Shown here: positions 1 through 7,966 of the stretch, piece by piece
Numbering within the stretch: position 1 is the first letter of the stretch
Layout of the letters: every line of letters begins with the position of its first letter
From: AC-49 sp963817035
GTDB taxonomy: Bacteria; Actinomycetota; Thermoleophilia; Solirubrobacterales; Solirubrobacteraceae
Reading direction: 5' to 3'
Assembly: GCA_963817035.1 (NCBI GenBank)
Contig: CAWFMM010000004.1
Span: forward strand, 1,364,001 to 1,428,000
DNA: 64,000 bases
Position numbers and translations under genes: made by a program
Notes under the pieces: model-generated
Databases searched by the model: none
Seen by the model: the letters and a program-made list of their open reading frames with translations, nothing else
What the model was told of the DNA's origin: nothing

Positions 1-1095
1 GCCGCATGCGAGCCCGACGACGGGCTGGCGGCCGTCGGCGGGTTCGCGTTCGCCGACGCCGGCGGCGCGGCGCCGCATTGGGCCGGCTTCGCGCCCGCGT
101 CGCTGATCGTCCCCGAGGTCGCGGTGGTGCGCCGAGGCGACGAGGTCGCGCTGACGGTCGCCGCGCTGGTCGCCCCCGATGACGTGCCCGACGAGGCGCT
201 GCGGCGGATCGAAGATCGTCTCGCCTCGTTACGCGAGAGGCCGTTGCCGTTGCTCGACCCGGCGCCGGCCGGGCGCTATGACGTGGCCAGCACCGCGCCG
301 CCCGAGCACTACGAGCAGGCCGTGGCCCAGGCCGTCGCGCGGATCACCTCGGGCGAGCTGGAGAAGATCGTCCTCGCGCGTGAGGTTCAGGTCCACGCGC
401 CGGTGGCCCACGACGCCGGACCGGTGCTCGCGGTCCTGCGCGAGGCGTTTCCGTCGTGCTTCACCTTCTGCGTCGGGCGCGGCGACGCGGCGTTCATCGG
501 CGCCACTCCCGAGCTGCTGGTCCGCCGTGAGGGCCTGCGCGCCGGAACGCTGGCGCTGGCCGGTTCGACGCGGCGCAGCGCCGACCCGGCCGTCGACGAC
601 CATCTCGGCGAGCAGCTCATGCGTTCGGCCAAGGACCGCGAGGAGCAGGCGATCGTCACCCGGCGGATCGAGCGGTCGCTGGCGCCGCATTCGGTCTGGG
701 TCACCGCCGCGCCCGAGCCGGTGATCGTCAAGGTCGCGAACATCCAGCACCTGGCGACGCCGATCCGCGCCCAGCTCGCCGCTCCGGTCGCAGCCGTCGA
801 GCTCGTCGAGGCGCTGCACCCGACGCCGGCGGTCGGCGGTGAGCCCAACGCAGTCGCCGGCCGGCTGATTCCGGCGCTCGAGGGGATCGACCGCGGCTGG
901 TACGCCGGGCCGATCGGCTGGACCGACACGAGCGAGGACGGCGAGTTCTGCGTCGCCCTGCGCTGCGCGCTCCTGACCGATCGTGTCGCGCGCTGCTACG
1001 CGGGGGTCGGAGTCGTCCGTGACTCCGACCCGGCGGCCGAGCTGGCGGAGACCGAGATCAAGCTGCAGGCGTTGCTTCCGGTGCTGGCCAGCTAG
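1..1095 (+). CDS. menF: Isochorismate synthase, 5'-truncated by the window edge
   Basis: Converts chorismate to isochorismate, the entry step of menaquinone synthesis. The frame is open from base 1, so the N-terminus lies outside the window; 364 residues are visible. The chorismate-binding fold is clear: LEKIVLAREV, FIGATPELLV, DREEQAIV, HLATPIRAQL, LHPTPAVGG, WYAGPIGWTD and a C-terminal YAGVGVV segment followed by EIKLQ. It could in principle be an EntC-type enzyme for another product, but the surrounding menD-H-C-A-B-E genes make MenF by far the best reading. Its 3' end overlaps the convergent ArsR-SRPBCC gene by 38 bp. Confidence 0.93.
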   Translation, partial: AACEPDDGLAAVGGFAFADAGGAAPHWAGFAPASLIVPEVAVVRRGDEVALTVAALVAPDDVPDEALRRIEDRLASLRERPLPLLDPAPAGRYDVASTAPPEHYEQAVAQAVARITSGELEKIVLAREVQVHAPVAHDAGPVLAVLREAFPSCFTFCVGRGDAAFIGATPELLVRREGLRAGTLALAGSTRRSADPAVDDHLGEQLMRSAKDREEQAIVTRRIERSLAPHSVWVTAAPEPVIVKVANIQHLATPIRAQLAAPVAAVELVEALHPTPAVGGEPNAVAGRLIPALEGIDRGWYAGPIGWTDTSEDGEFCVALRCALLTDRVARCYAGVGVVRDSDPAAELAETEIKLQALLPVLAS

Positions 1096-1849
1096 CCGCG
1101 TAGCGCTGGGAGCCCGGGGTCTCGAGCAGCTCACCGGTCTCCAGCAGCGTCTTGAGGCCGGAGAGGATCATCGGCCAGCCGCCGTAGAGCTGGCTGTTGG
1201 CGCCTTCGCGCAGCTCGTTGTGGGTGACGGTCAGCCGGCACGACGAGCCGACCTGCTCGATCTCGTACGTGACGCGTGATGTTCCCTCGGCCTTGACGTC
1301 GTCGCCCCACACCGCGTTGAAGGACTGCACGAGGCGGTTGGGCGGAGCGACCTCGAGGTTCTCACCCTGGGAGATCAGCAGTCCGGCCGCCGCGTGCCGC
1401 GACTCGTACGGCGATCCGGGGGTGAAGTCCGACGCGATGCCGACGCCGAAGCTGTACTTGCGGCGTAGCTCATCGCTGGTGATCGCGTCCCACAGCCGCT
1501 GCGGCGTGGTCTTGATGTAGATCTCGAAAACCTTCTCCATGGTGTCCTCCTCGAGGCGCTGTTTGAGCTCGCTCAGCGCGGCGGCGACGGGCTCGGCGTA
1601 TTTGCTCACCCACCGGTCGTGGACGAGCCGGATCGGGACGGGGTTCAGGAAATGCAGCTTCTCGCGACCGCGCCGCCTGGTCGTCACGAGGCCGGCTGCC
1701 TCGAGCAGCTTCAGGTGCTTCATCACCCCGAAGCGGCTCATCGGCACCCGCGCCTCGAGCGCGCTCAGCTTCTGCCCGTCTTCCTTGAACAGCTCGTCGA
1801 GCAGGCTGCGGCGCGTGGGGTCCGAGAGAGCCCTGAACACGTCGTCCAT
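1058..1849 (-). CDS. ArsR-family regulator fused to an SRPBCC (AHSA1-like) domain
   Basis: 263 residues. Residues 1-85 are an ArsR winged helix-turn-helix (starting MDDVFRALSDPTRRSLL; recognition helix near SRFGVMKHLKLLEAAGLV). Residues about 100-250 are an SRPBCC/START-like ligand-binding domain (FEIYIKTTPQRLWDAITS, then VTYEIEQ and GGWPMILSGLKTLLETGE). No ArsR metal-ligand cysteine motif is visible. The ATG at 1849 is chosen over an upstream GTG (1879) because the HTH begins there and a TATTGT hexamer (1862-1857) lies 7 nt upstream. A perfect inverted repeat at 1864-1879 is a likely self-regulatory operator. The ligand and targets are unknown; its position beside menF and menD may be incidental. 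Confidence 0.88.
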   Translation of the reverse strand: MDDVFRALSDPTRRSLLDELFKEDGQKLSALEARVPMSRFGVMKHLKLLEAAGLVTTRRRGREKLHFLNPVPIRLVHDRWVSKYAEPVAAALSELKQRLEEDTMEKVFEIYIKTTPQRLWDAITSDELRRKYSFGVGIASDFTPGSPYESRHAAAGLLISQGENLEVAPPNRLVQSFNAVWGDDVKAEGTSRVTYEIEQVGSSCRLTVTHNELREGANSQLYGGWPMILSGLKTLLETGELLETPGSQRYAASWPAPEATPAA

Positions 1850-1863
1850 GGCCGCGACAATAG

Positions 1864-1879
1864 GTGACCATAAGGTCAC
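1864..1879. promoter_or_regulatory. Palindromic operator upstream of the ArsR-SRPBCC gene
   Basis: GTGACC-ATAA-GGTCAC, a perfect 6+4+6 inverted repeat. It sits directly upstream of the TATTGT hexamer (1862-1857 on the minus strand) that precedes the ATG at 1849 by 7 nt. A dimeric regulator bound here would block RNA polymerase, the usual ArsR autorepression arrangement. The binding protein is inferred from position only. Confidence 0.65.
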
Positions 1880-1895
1880 ATGTCAAGTCCGCGGC

Positions 1896-2467
1896 TCAGT
1901 GACGTACGACGGTGAACGAGACGGTCTGCGCTGTGGCGCTGTTGGCGGCCGCGTCGGTCGCGGTGAGCGCGGCCCGGTAGCTGCCGGCGCCGAGCGCGCG
2001 GCTGCCCAGCCGCCCGCTGAACGCGACCGAGTTGGCGCCGGCGTGGCTCGTACTGGTGAGCGTGCCGTGCGACCGGGTACGCCGACAGGCGGCGGCCTTC
2101 TTGAGCTTGTCGATCGCCGCGGTCGCGGGCTCCGACAACGTGAAGCGGAACGTCGTGCCCGTCGGCTGCCTGGGCGTGGCCTTCGCCTTCGTCCCGGCCG
2201 TGAACGTCTTGGGGCTCACCGAGTACCCGGTCACCGACGGTGGTGTCGTGTCCGGTGGCGTGAGCTCGTGATCACGCTGCTGGTCGGGACGATGTACTTC
2301 GGCTCCCCGAGGGCGGTCGCCGTCTCGGCGTAGGTTCCACCCGGGCACTGAAACGCCTGGTAGGCGCCCAATGTCGGCGGGAGCTTGACGAGCGTGATCG
2401 CGCCGTCGGCCGTGGGCGCGGCGAGCAGCCCGACGGCGCCCGCGACGATGATGGCGCTCCAGCGCAT
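1896..2467 (-). pseudogene. Secreted repeat-domain protein, frameshifted
   Basis: The 5' part (ATG at 2467) encodes a signal peptide (MRWSAIIVAGAVGLLAAP..ADGA) and continues to about 2265. The rest of the protein lies in a different minus frame: a Pro/Thr linker (TPPDTTPPSVTG), a segment FTLSEPATAAIDKL, and SGRLGSRALGAGSYRAALTATDAAAN ending at 1896. The latter resembles short Ig-like surface repeats common in related actinobacteria (an impression, not a search result). One missing or two extra bases near 2265 explain the break. Function unknown; probably exported. Confidence 0.55.
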
Positions 2468-2519
2468 CGGCCTGCCGTACGCCGTAGCGACGCCGTGCAC
2501 CAGCGTCGCCGATCGGTGG

Positions 2520-2789
2520 TCAGCGCGACTTGCGCCAGACCGTGACGACTTCGCGCACCGTTGCCTGGCGGTAGGTGATGCGCGAATCGAGCGGGCGTAG
2601 CTCGAGGTCGAAGCGGCCACTGTCACCCTGGGTCAGCGAGACGACGAGGGCGTGGAAGTGACGGCCCTTCTTGTCGATCTCCACGATGTCGCCGGGGCCG
2701 ATGGCCTTCGAGGATTGGCGCTGTGCGCGCGGCGCTGCGGCCGGGGATTCGGTCACGGGAACATCGATGAGAACGTCTTGCTGGACCAT
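2520..2789 (-). CDS. Conserved hypothetical protein, 89 aa
   Basis: I do not recognise the family. Residues 1-28 are variable and Ala/Pro-rich; residues 29-89 look like a small beta-rich domain (GPGDIVEIDKKGRHFHALV, then FDLELRPLDSRITYR and VREVVTVWRK). No signal peptide, membrane segment or metal motif is visible. It follows menD on the same strand. The menD stop codon TAG (2801-2799) is the first half of a TAGGTT hexamer 6 nt upstream of this ATG, so it may be read from its own leaderless transcript. Confidence 0.75.
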   Translation of the reverse strand: MVQQDVLIDVPVTESPAAAPRAQRQSSKAIGPGDIVEIDKKGRHFHALVVSLTQGDSGRFDLELRPLDSRITYRQATVREVVTVWRKSR

Positions 2790-2795
2790 GACGCA

Positions 2796-2801
2796 AACCT
2801 A
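2796..2801 (-). promoter_or_regulatory. -10-like TAGGTT containing the menD stop codon
   Basis: On the minus strand the menD stop TAG is followed by GTT, giving TAGGTT, then 6 nt, then the ATG of the 89-aa gene at 2789. This matches the leaderless-start layout seen throughout the window. Confidence 0.5.
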
Positions 2802-4463
2802 GTCGCGCGGGCGGACGGCGGCCGAGACGGCGTCCCAGACCCGACGGTGGCGCTGAACGTTGGTGGCGCGGTCGGTGCGCACATGCACGAGCCGCGCGCC
2901 GCCGGCCCGCAGCGCGACGCGCAACCCATCGACGTCCGTGGGCGCGTCATAGGCGAGCCCGAACGCCGCTGCGACGGCGGGAACGTCGAGCCCGGTCGGC
3001 GTGGCGATGTGCTGCTCGTAGACGTCGGTCTCTCCGGCGATCGGCAGGAGGTCGAAGATCGCGCCGCCGCCGTTGTCGACGACGACGAACGTGATCTCGA
3101 GCCCGAGCCGGCGCACCGACACCAGTGCGCCGACGTCGTGGGCGAGCGCGACGTCGCCGAGATGGCAGACGGTGCGGGCGCCCGTCGCGGCGATGCCGAG
3201 CGCGGCGGAGATCGTGCCGTCGATCCCGTTGGCGCCGCGGTGGGCGAGCGCGCGCGGCGCGTCGTCGGCGGCGCCCCAGAACGTCTCGACGTCGCGGATC
3301 GGCATCGAGGCAGCGACGAAGACGGTGGTGTCGCCGTCGAGGCGGCCGAGCTCGCGAGCGACGACCGCGTCATCGAGGTCATCACCCAGCGTCGCCTCGA
3401 TCGCGCTCGCCGCCGCGTCGTCAGCCGCGTGCCACGCCGCCGCCCACGCCGGGTCGGGCGTCGGCGTGACCGCGGCGCGGAGCGTGGCGACCGTGTCGCC
3501 GTCGAGGAAGGTCCAGATCGCGGCGTCGGGGTCGTGCCACACGCCGCTGGGCCGCAGCGCAGCCTGGTGTCCGTCGAGTCCGGCCAGCCAGGAGCGCAAC
3601 GGCTTCGACGTCGGCAGATCGCCGACGCGCAGCACGACCTTCGGGACATAGGTCGCCGCGAACGACGGGTCGCGCAGCAGCGCGTCGTAGTGAGCGACGG
3701 CCTGCCGCCCGCGCCGCGCGCCCGACAGCGGGTCGGCGAGCAGCGGCCAGCCCGACGCGGCGGCGAACGCGACGACGGCATCGGAGACTGCGGCCGCATC
3801 CAGTTCCACCCGCCCGGCGACGATCACACCCCGCGGCGACGACGGCGCATAGGCCGCCGCGGTGCGCGGGCGCTCGCGCGCCAGCCACGGCGAGCCGTCG
3901 CCCCGCCCGCCGGCGGTCTCGCCGATCGGTCCGTCGGGCACAAGGGGCTCACGCAGCGCGATGTTCACGTGGACGGGGCCCGGCCGCTCACCGTGGGCCG
4001 CCGCGACCACGCGGCACGCCAGTGCGCGGACCCACCGCTCGCGCTCCTCGGAGTACGAATGCGTCCCAAGGTCGACGAACCAGCGCACGGCCGAGCCATA
4101 GATCTTGACCTGGTCGATCGTCTGCCCGGCGCCGATGTCGCGCAGCTCCGGCGGGCGATCCGCGGTCAGGACGATCAGCGGCACCCCTGCCTGATCGGCC
4201 TCGTGGACGGCTGGCGCGTAGTTGGCCGCTGCGGTCCCGGATGTACAAGCGACCACCGCCGGTCGGCCGGACATCTTCGCCAGCCCGAGCGCGAAGAACC
4301 CGGCGCTGCGCTCGTCGATCACCGAATGACAGGTCAGCCGCTCGTCACGCGCGAGAGCGAGCACGAGCGGTGCGTTGCGCGACCCCGGCGACGTGACGGC
4401 GGCGGAGACGTCGCAGCGCACAAGCTCGTCGACGAACGCTTTGAGGAGGAGGTGGGTGTCCAT
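2799..4463 (-). CDS. menD: 2-succinyl-5-enolpyruvyl-6-hydroxy-3-cyclohexene-1-carboxylate synthase
   Basis: Thiamine-diphosphate enzyme joining isochorismate and 2-oxoglutarate (SEPHCHC synthase). 554 residues, usual length. The N-terminal Pyr domain carries VTSPGSRNAPLVLAL and TSGTAAANYAPAV; the C-terminal PP domain carries the ThDP/Mg motif starting GDVALAHD and ending VVDNGGGAIFDLLP. The start is the ATG at 4463 (MDTHLLLKAFVDEL), which matches the family start; a TTG two codons upstream is less likely. menH begins 7 bp away on the other strand. Confidence 0.95.
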   Translation of the reverse strand: MDTHLLLKAFVDELVRCDVSAAVTSPGSRNAPLVLALARDERLTCHSVIDERSAGFFALGLAKMSGRPAVVACTSGTAAANYAPAVHEADQAGVPLIVLTADRPPELRDIGAGQTIDQVKIYGSAVRWFVDLGTHSYSEERERWVRALACRVVAAAHGERPGPVHVNIALREPLVPDGPIGETAGGRGDGSPWLARERPRTAAAYAPSSPRGVIVAGRVELDAAAVSDAVVAFAAASGWPLLADPLSGARRGRQAVAHYDALLRDPSFAATYVPKVVLRVGDLPTSKPLRSWLAGLDGHQAALRPSGVWHDPDAAIWTFLDGDTVATLRAAVTPTPDPAWAAAWHAADDAAASAIEATLGDDLDDAVVARELGRLDGDTTVFVAASMPIRDVETFWGAADDAPRALAHRGANGIDGTISAALGIAATGARTVCHLGDVALAHDVGALVSVRRLGLEITFVVVDNGGGAIFDLLPIAGETDVYEQHIATPTGLDVPAVAAAFGLAYDAPTDVDGLRVALRAGGARLVHVRTDRATNVQRHRRVWDAVSAAVRPRD

Positions 4464-4470
4464 CGTCAAG

Positions 4471-5208
4471 ATGCCGTTCGTGCCCGAGACGCTGATCCTG
4501 CTGCACGGCTTCGCCTCGACCGGGCGGATGTGGGACCCGGTGATCGACCGTCTGGATGGCGAACGCTATCGGGCGCTGGCTCCGGACCTGCGCGGGCACG
4601 GCGGCGCTCACGCGCGGCGGCCGATCACGTTCGCCGACTGCGCCGACGACGTCCTCGGCCTGGTCGGCCATCCGTCGACGCTCGTCGGCTACTCGATGGG
4701 CGGTCGGCTCGCGCTCCACGTCGCGCTCGCGGCGCCCGAGCGCTTCAAACGGCTCGTGCTCGTCGCCACGACCGCCGGGATCGGTGACACCGCGACGCGC
4801 GCCGCCCGGGTCGCCGCCGACGAGCAGTTGGCGATCTTCCTCGAGAGCCACGACATCGAGGCATTCGCCGAGCGCTGGATGGCGCAGCCGCTGTTCGCCG
4901 GCACGCCGCAGCAGGCCCAGGTCCCGTGGCGCGCCGGGATCCTCGACAACCATCCGACCGCGCTCGCCGCGTCGCTGCGTGGCATGGGCTCAGGACGGAT
5001 GGCGCCGCTGTGGGATCGCCTCGGAGAGCTGACGATGCCGGCCACGGTCATCGTCGGGGAGCGCGACGAGCGCTTCACCGTGTTCGGCGAGCGGCTCGTC
5101 GACGGACTGCCCGACGCGCAGCTCGTCGTCATCCCCGGCGCCGGCCACGGGCTGCCGCGCGAGGCGCCGGCCGCGGTCGCCGACGCGATCGCCGCTCAGC
5201 CCAGGTAG
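4471..5208 (+). CDS. menH: Alpha/beta hydrolase, probable SHCHC synthase (MenH)
   Basis: Expected to eliminate pyruvate from SEPHCHC. 245 residues with an alpha/beta hydrolase fold: oxyanion LLHGFASTGRMWD, nucleophile elbow GYSMGG, acid in VGERDERF and histidine in GAGHGLPRE. The assignment rests on fold plus position between menD and menC. The ATG at 4471 matches the family start, but an in-frame GTG at 4456 has a GAGGAGG Shine-Dalgarno 5 nt upstream and would make the gene overlap the divergent menD start. It overlaps the 3' end of menC by 13 bp. Confidence 0.87.
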   Translation: MPFVPETLILLHGFASTGRMWDPVIDRLDGERYRALAPDLRGHGGAHARRPITFADCADDVLGLVGHPSTLVGYSMGGRLALHVALAAPERFKRLVLVATTAGIGDTATRAARVAADEQLAIFLESHDIEAFAERWMAQPLFAGTPQQAQVPWRAGILDNHPTALAASLRGMGSGRMAPLWDRLGELTMPATVIVGERDERFTVFGERLVDGLPDAQLVVIPGAGHGLPREAPAAVADAIAAQPR

Positions 5209-6224
5209 GGCTCGACGCCGAGCCCCGGCCCGGTCGGGACGGCGATGGCCCCGTCGCGCGGGGGCATCGGGTCCGGGACATCGAAGTGGCGCAGGGTGGC
5301 CAGGCCGCAGGGCAGCTCGACCTTCAGCGACGCGGCACAGTGCAGGGCGGCGGCGATCCCGAGCGGGCCGTCGTAGGCCGAGGCCAGGTAGACGTCGGCG
5401 TCCAGTGCACGCACGAGCGCGGCCTGGGAGAGCAGCGTTGAGATGCCGCCCGCGCGCCCGACCTTCAGGCAGACCGCGTCGGCCGCACCGGTCGACAGGG
5501 CGCCCTCCTCGCCGACCGACTCGTCGATCGCGATCCGCACCGCGACGCGCTCGCGGACCTCGCGCAGCGCGACCACGCCGTGGACCGGCTCCTCGACGAG
5601 CTCGATCCCGGCCGGCGCGAGCGCCTGGATCGCGCGCACGGCCTCCTCGACGTCCCACGCGCCGTTGGCATCGAGGCGAACCGCCATCTGCGCGCCGGCG
5701 GCGGCGCGCACCGCCGCGACGCGTCCGGCGTCGTCACCGATCCCGACCTTGACCTTGACGCACGTGTAGCCGTCGGCGGCCGCAGCCGCCGCGGCCGCCG
5801 CGGCGCCCGTGCGATCGAGCGCGCCGATCGACGCGTTGACCGGCACCGCGGACAGCGGATCCGAGGCGATCAGATCACACAGCGCGAGCCCTTCGCGCTT
5901 GCCGGCGCGGTCCCACAGCGCCATGTCGACGGCAGCCAGCGACTGCGGCAGGTCGGCCGCCCGGCGGCACGCGTCGAGCAGGGCCATCCCGCCGCTCGGC
6001 TGGCGGCGCTCGCGCAGGATCTTCGCGTGAGCCTCGAGCGCCTCACGGCACTCGCCCAGCCCGATGTCGTCGTACTGCTCGAGCGGGGCGGCCTCGCCGA
6101 AGCCGACGATCCCGTCCTCATCTTCGATCTCCAGGACGAGCAGCCGGCGCTCGCGCAGCACGCCCCACGCGGCCCGCAGCGGCTCGCGCGCGGTCATCAC
6201 CACCTCGTGGATCGTCGCCTTCAT
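5196..6224 (-). CDS. menC: o-Succinylbenzoate synthase
   Basis: Enolase-superfamily dehydratase turning SHCHC into o-succinylbenzoate. 342 residues. The (beta/alpha)8 barrel shows the KxK catalytic lysine (CVKVKVG), metal ligands in RLDANGAWD, LVEEPV and AIDESV, and the second lysine in CLKVGRAGG. Earlier residues form the capping domain. The ATG at 6224 overlaps the menA stop (ATGA), indicating translational coupling in a menB-menA-menC transcript; a run of alanines near residue 155 is a low-complexity loop. Confidence 0.93.
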   Translation of the reverse strand: MKATIHEVVMTAREPLRAAWGVLRERRLLVLEIEDEDGIVGFGEAAPLEQYDDIGLGECREALEAHAKILRERRQPSGGMALLDACRRAADLPQSLAAVDMALWDRAGKREGLALCDLIASDPLSAVPVNASIGALDRTGAAAAAAAAAADGYTCVKVKVGIGDDAGRVAAVRAAAGAQMAVRLDANGAWDVEEAVRAIQALAPAGIELVEEPVHGVVALREVRERVAVRIAIDESVGEEGALSTGAADAVCLKVGRAGGISTLLSQAALVRALDADVYLASAYDGPLGIAAALHCAASLKVELPCGLATLRHFDVPDPMPPRDGAIAVPTGPGLGVEPYLG

Positions 6225-7093
6225 GGGCTGATCAGAATTCCCGCGCTGAGCAGGAGGCAGAACGCGAGCTGCAGCGCTCCCGTCCCGGCCAGCGCGCCGT
6301 TGAGGGCGGGTCCGTCGGAACGGGTGCGCACGGTGGCCACGAGCCGGACGGCCGGCGGGGTCGCGGCGAGCGGCAGCAGCCACCACGGTGACTGCCAGGC
6401 CGCCAGGGCGACGACCGACGCGAACGCCACGACCAGCATCAGCGCGTACATCTGCCGCGTGCGCTCGCGCCCCATCCGCACGGCCAGCGTGTTCTTCCCT
6501 GCCCGGCGGTCGGTGTCGATGTCGCGCACGTTGTTGACGACCAGGATCGCCGACGCGAGCAGCCCGACCGGCACCGACAGGGCCAGCGCCAGCCACGTGA
6601 TCTGCTCCTGTTGGACGAAGTACGAGCCGGTCACCGCGACGACGCCGAAGAACAGGAACACGAATATCTCGCCGAGCCCCGCGTACCCATACGGCCGCGG
6701 ACCCCCGGTGTAGAGGACACCGGCGAGGATCGAGGCCGCGCCGATCAGCAGCAGCAGCGGGCCGGCGATGATCACCAGGTAGACGCCGCACAGCACCGCG
6801 GCGCCGAAGCTCAGGTACGTCGCGCGCAGGACCTGCGCCGGCGGCACGAGGCCGCCGGCGGTGACGCGCACCGGGCCGAGACGGTCCTCGGTGTCGGCGC
6901 CTCGCCGTGCGTCGGAGTAGTCGTTGGAGAGGTTCGTCCCGACCTGGATGAACAGCGCCCCGAGCAGCGCCGCGACGAACGCAAGCGGGCGGAAGCGGCC
7001 CTCGTGAGCGGCCAGTGCGGTTCCGACGAGGACGGGCGCCACGGCCGCGGGCAGCGTGCGCACGCGCGCCGCCATCAGCCAGATGCGAGCCAT
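6221..7093 (-). CDS. menA: 1,4-dihydroxy-2-naphthoate polyprenyltransferase
   Basis: Membrane UbiA-family enzyme attaching the prenyl tail to DHNA. 290 residues, about eight or nine hydrophobic segments. The first Asp-rich motif is NLSNDYSDARRGAD and the second NNVRDIDTDRRAGKNTLAVR, both characteristic of MenA. Its start overlaps the menB stop by one base (TGATG) and its stop overlaps the menC start. Confidence 0.94.
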   Translation of the reverse strand: MARIWLMAARVRTLPAAVAPVLVGTALAAHEGRFRPLAFVAALLGALFIQVGTNLSNDYSDARRGADTEDRLGPVRVTAGGLVPPAQVLRATYLSFGAAVLCGVYLVIIAGPLLLLIGAASILAGVLYTGGPRPYGYAGLGEIFVFLFFGVVAVTGSYFVQQEQITWLALALSVPVGLLASAILVVNNVRDIDTDRRAGKNTLAVRMGRERTRQMYALMLVVAFASVVALAAWQSPWWLLPLAATPPAVRLVATVRTRSDGPALNGALAGTGALQLAFCLLLSAGILISP

Positions 7094-7942
7094 CAGGGCC
7101 GGCGGGGGAAGCGGGCGAAGTCGGGCGGACGCTTGTCCTTATAGGCGTCGCGACCTTCCTGAGCCTCCTCGGAGGCGTAGAACAGGAGGTTGGTGTCGTG
7201 GGCGAGCTGCTGGATGCCGGCGAACCCGTCTTCCGCGGCGTGGAAGCTCGCCTTGAGCAGGCGCAGGGAGAACGGGGAGAGGGCGAGCATCTCGCGACAC
7301 CACTGCACGGTCTCGTCCTCGAGTCGGTCCAGCGGGCACGACGGTGTTGACGAGGCCCATGTCCAGCGCCTGCCGGGCGTCGTACTGGCGACAGAGGAAC
7401 CAGATCTCCTTGGCCTTCTTCGGGCCGACCTGGGCGGCGAGCAGCGAGGCGCCGAAGCCGCCGTCGAACGACCCGACCTTCGGTCCGGTCTGGCCGAAGC
7501 GCGCGTTGTCGGCGGCAATCGTCAGGTCGCAGATCAGGTGCAGGACGTGGCCGCCGCCGATCGCGAAACCCGCGACCATCGCGACGACCGGCTTGGGCAG
7601 CCGTCGGATCTGGACGTGCAGGTCGGTGACGTGGAAGCGCCCGACGGCACCCGCTTGGCCGGGCTCGGTCAGGTAGCCGGTGTCGCCGCGCACGCGCTGG
7701 TCGCCGCCCGAGCAGAAGGCCAGCGGGCCCTCGCCGGTCAGGACGATCACACCGACCGTCGCATCCTCTCGGGCGCGCTCGAACGCGCCCGACAGCTCCA
7801 TGATCGTCTGGGGCCGGAAGGCGTTGCGGACCTCCGGGCGGTTGATCGTGATCTTGGCGATCCCGATCGCGCCGGGCTCGCGTTGGTCTGTCTCGTAGCG
7901 GATGTCCTCGTAGGTCCCCGCCGGGATCCAGGTGACCGACAT
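7093..7942 (-). pseudogene. menB: 1,4-dihydroxy-2-naphthoyl-CoA synthase, one frameshift
   Basis: Crotonase-family ring-closing enzyme of menaquinone synthesis. The first part (MSVTWIPAGTYEDIRYE) is intact to NTVVP, with CoA/oxyanion motifs FCSGGDQ, GFAIGGGHVLHL and the MenB signature GPKVGSFDGG. At the GGG of 7334-7336 (CCC on the coding strand) one extra base shifts the frame; removing it restores LDRLEDETVQWCREMLALSP and the C-terminus YKDKRPPDFARFPRRP, for a 282-residue protein of normal length. Because the pathway needs MenB and everything else is intact, a homopolymer sequencing error is more likely than inactivation. TAGCCT lies 7 nt before the ATG. Confidence 0.88.
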
Positions 7943-7949
7943 GGCCCGC

Positions 7950-7959
7950 AGGCTACTTT
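7950..7959. promoter_or_regulatory. Bidirectional -10 elements of menB and menE sharing one TA
   Basis: TACTTT (7954-7959, plus) lies 7 nt before the menE ATG at 7967. TAGCCT (7955-7950, minus) lies 7 nt before the menB ATG at 7942. The two hexamers overlap on the single TA at 7954-7955, and the start codons are only 24 bp apart. This fits two leaderless transcripts fired back to back; no Shine-Dalgarno fits either gene. Confidence 0.6.
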
Positions 7960-7966
7960 GCAACGC

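Noticed and set aside
2652..4787. 711-codon plus-strand ORF opposite menD
   Set aside because: Antisense shadow of a clear MenD gene; Arg/Asp-rich low-complexity product, an artefact of high GC.
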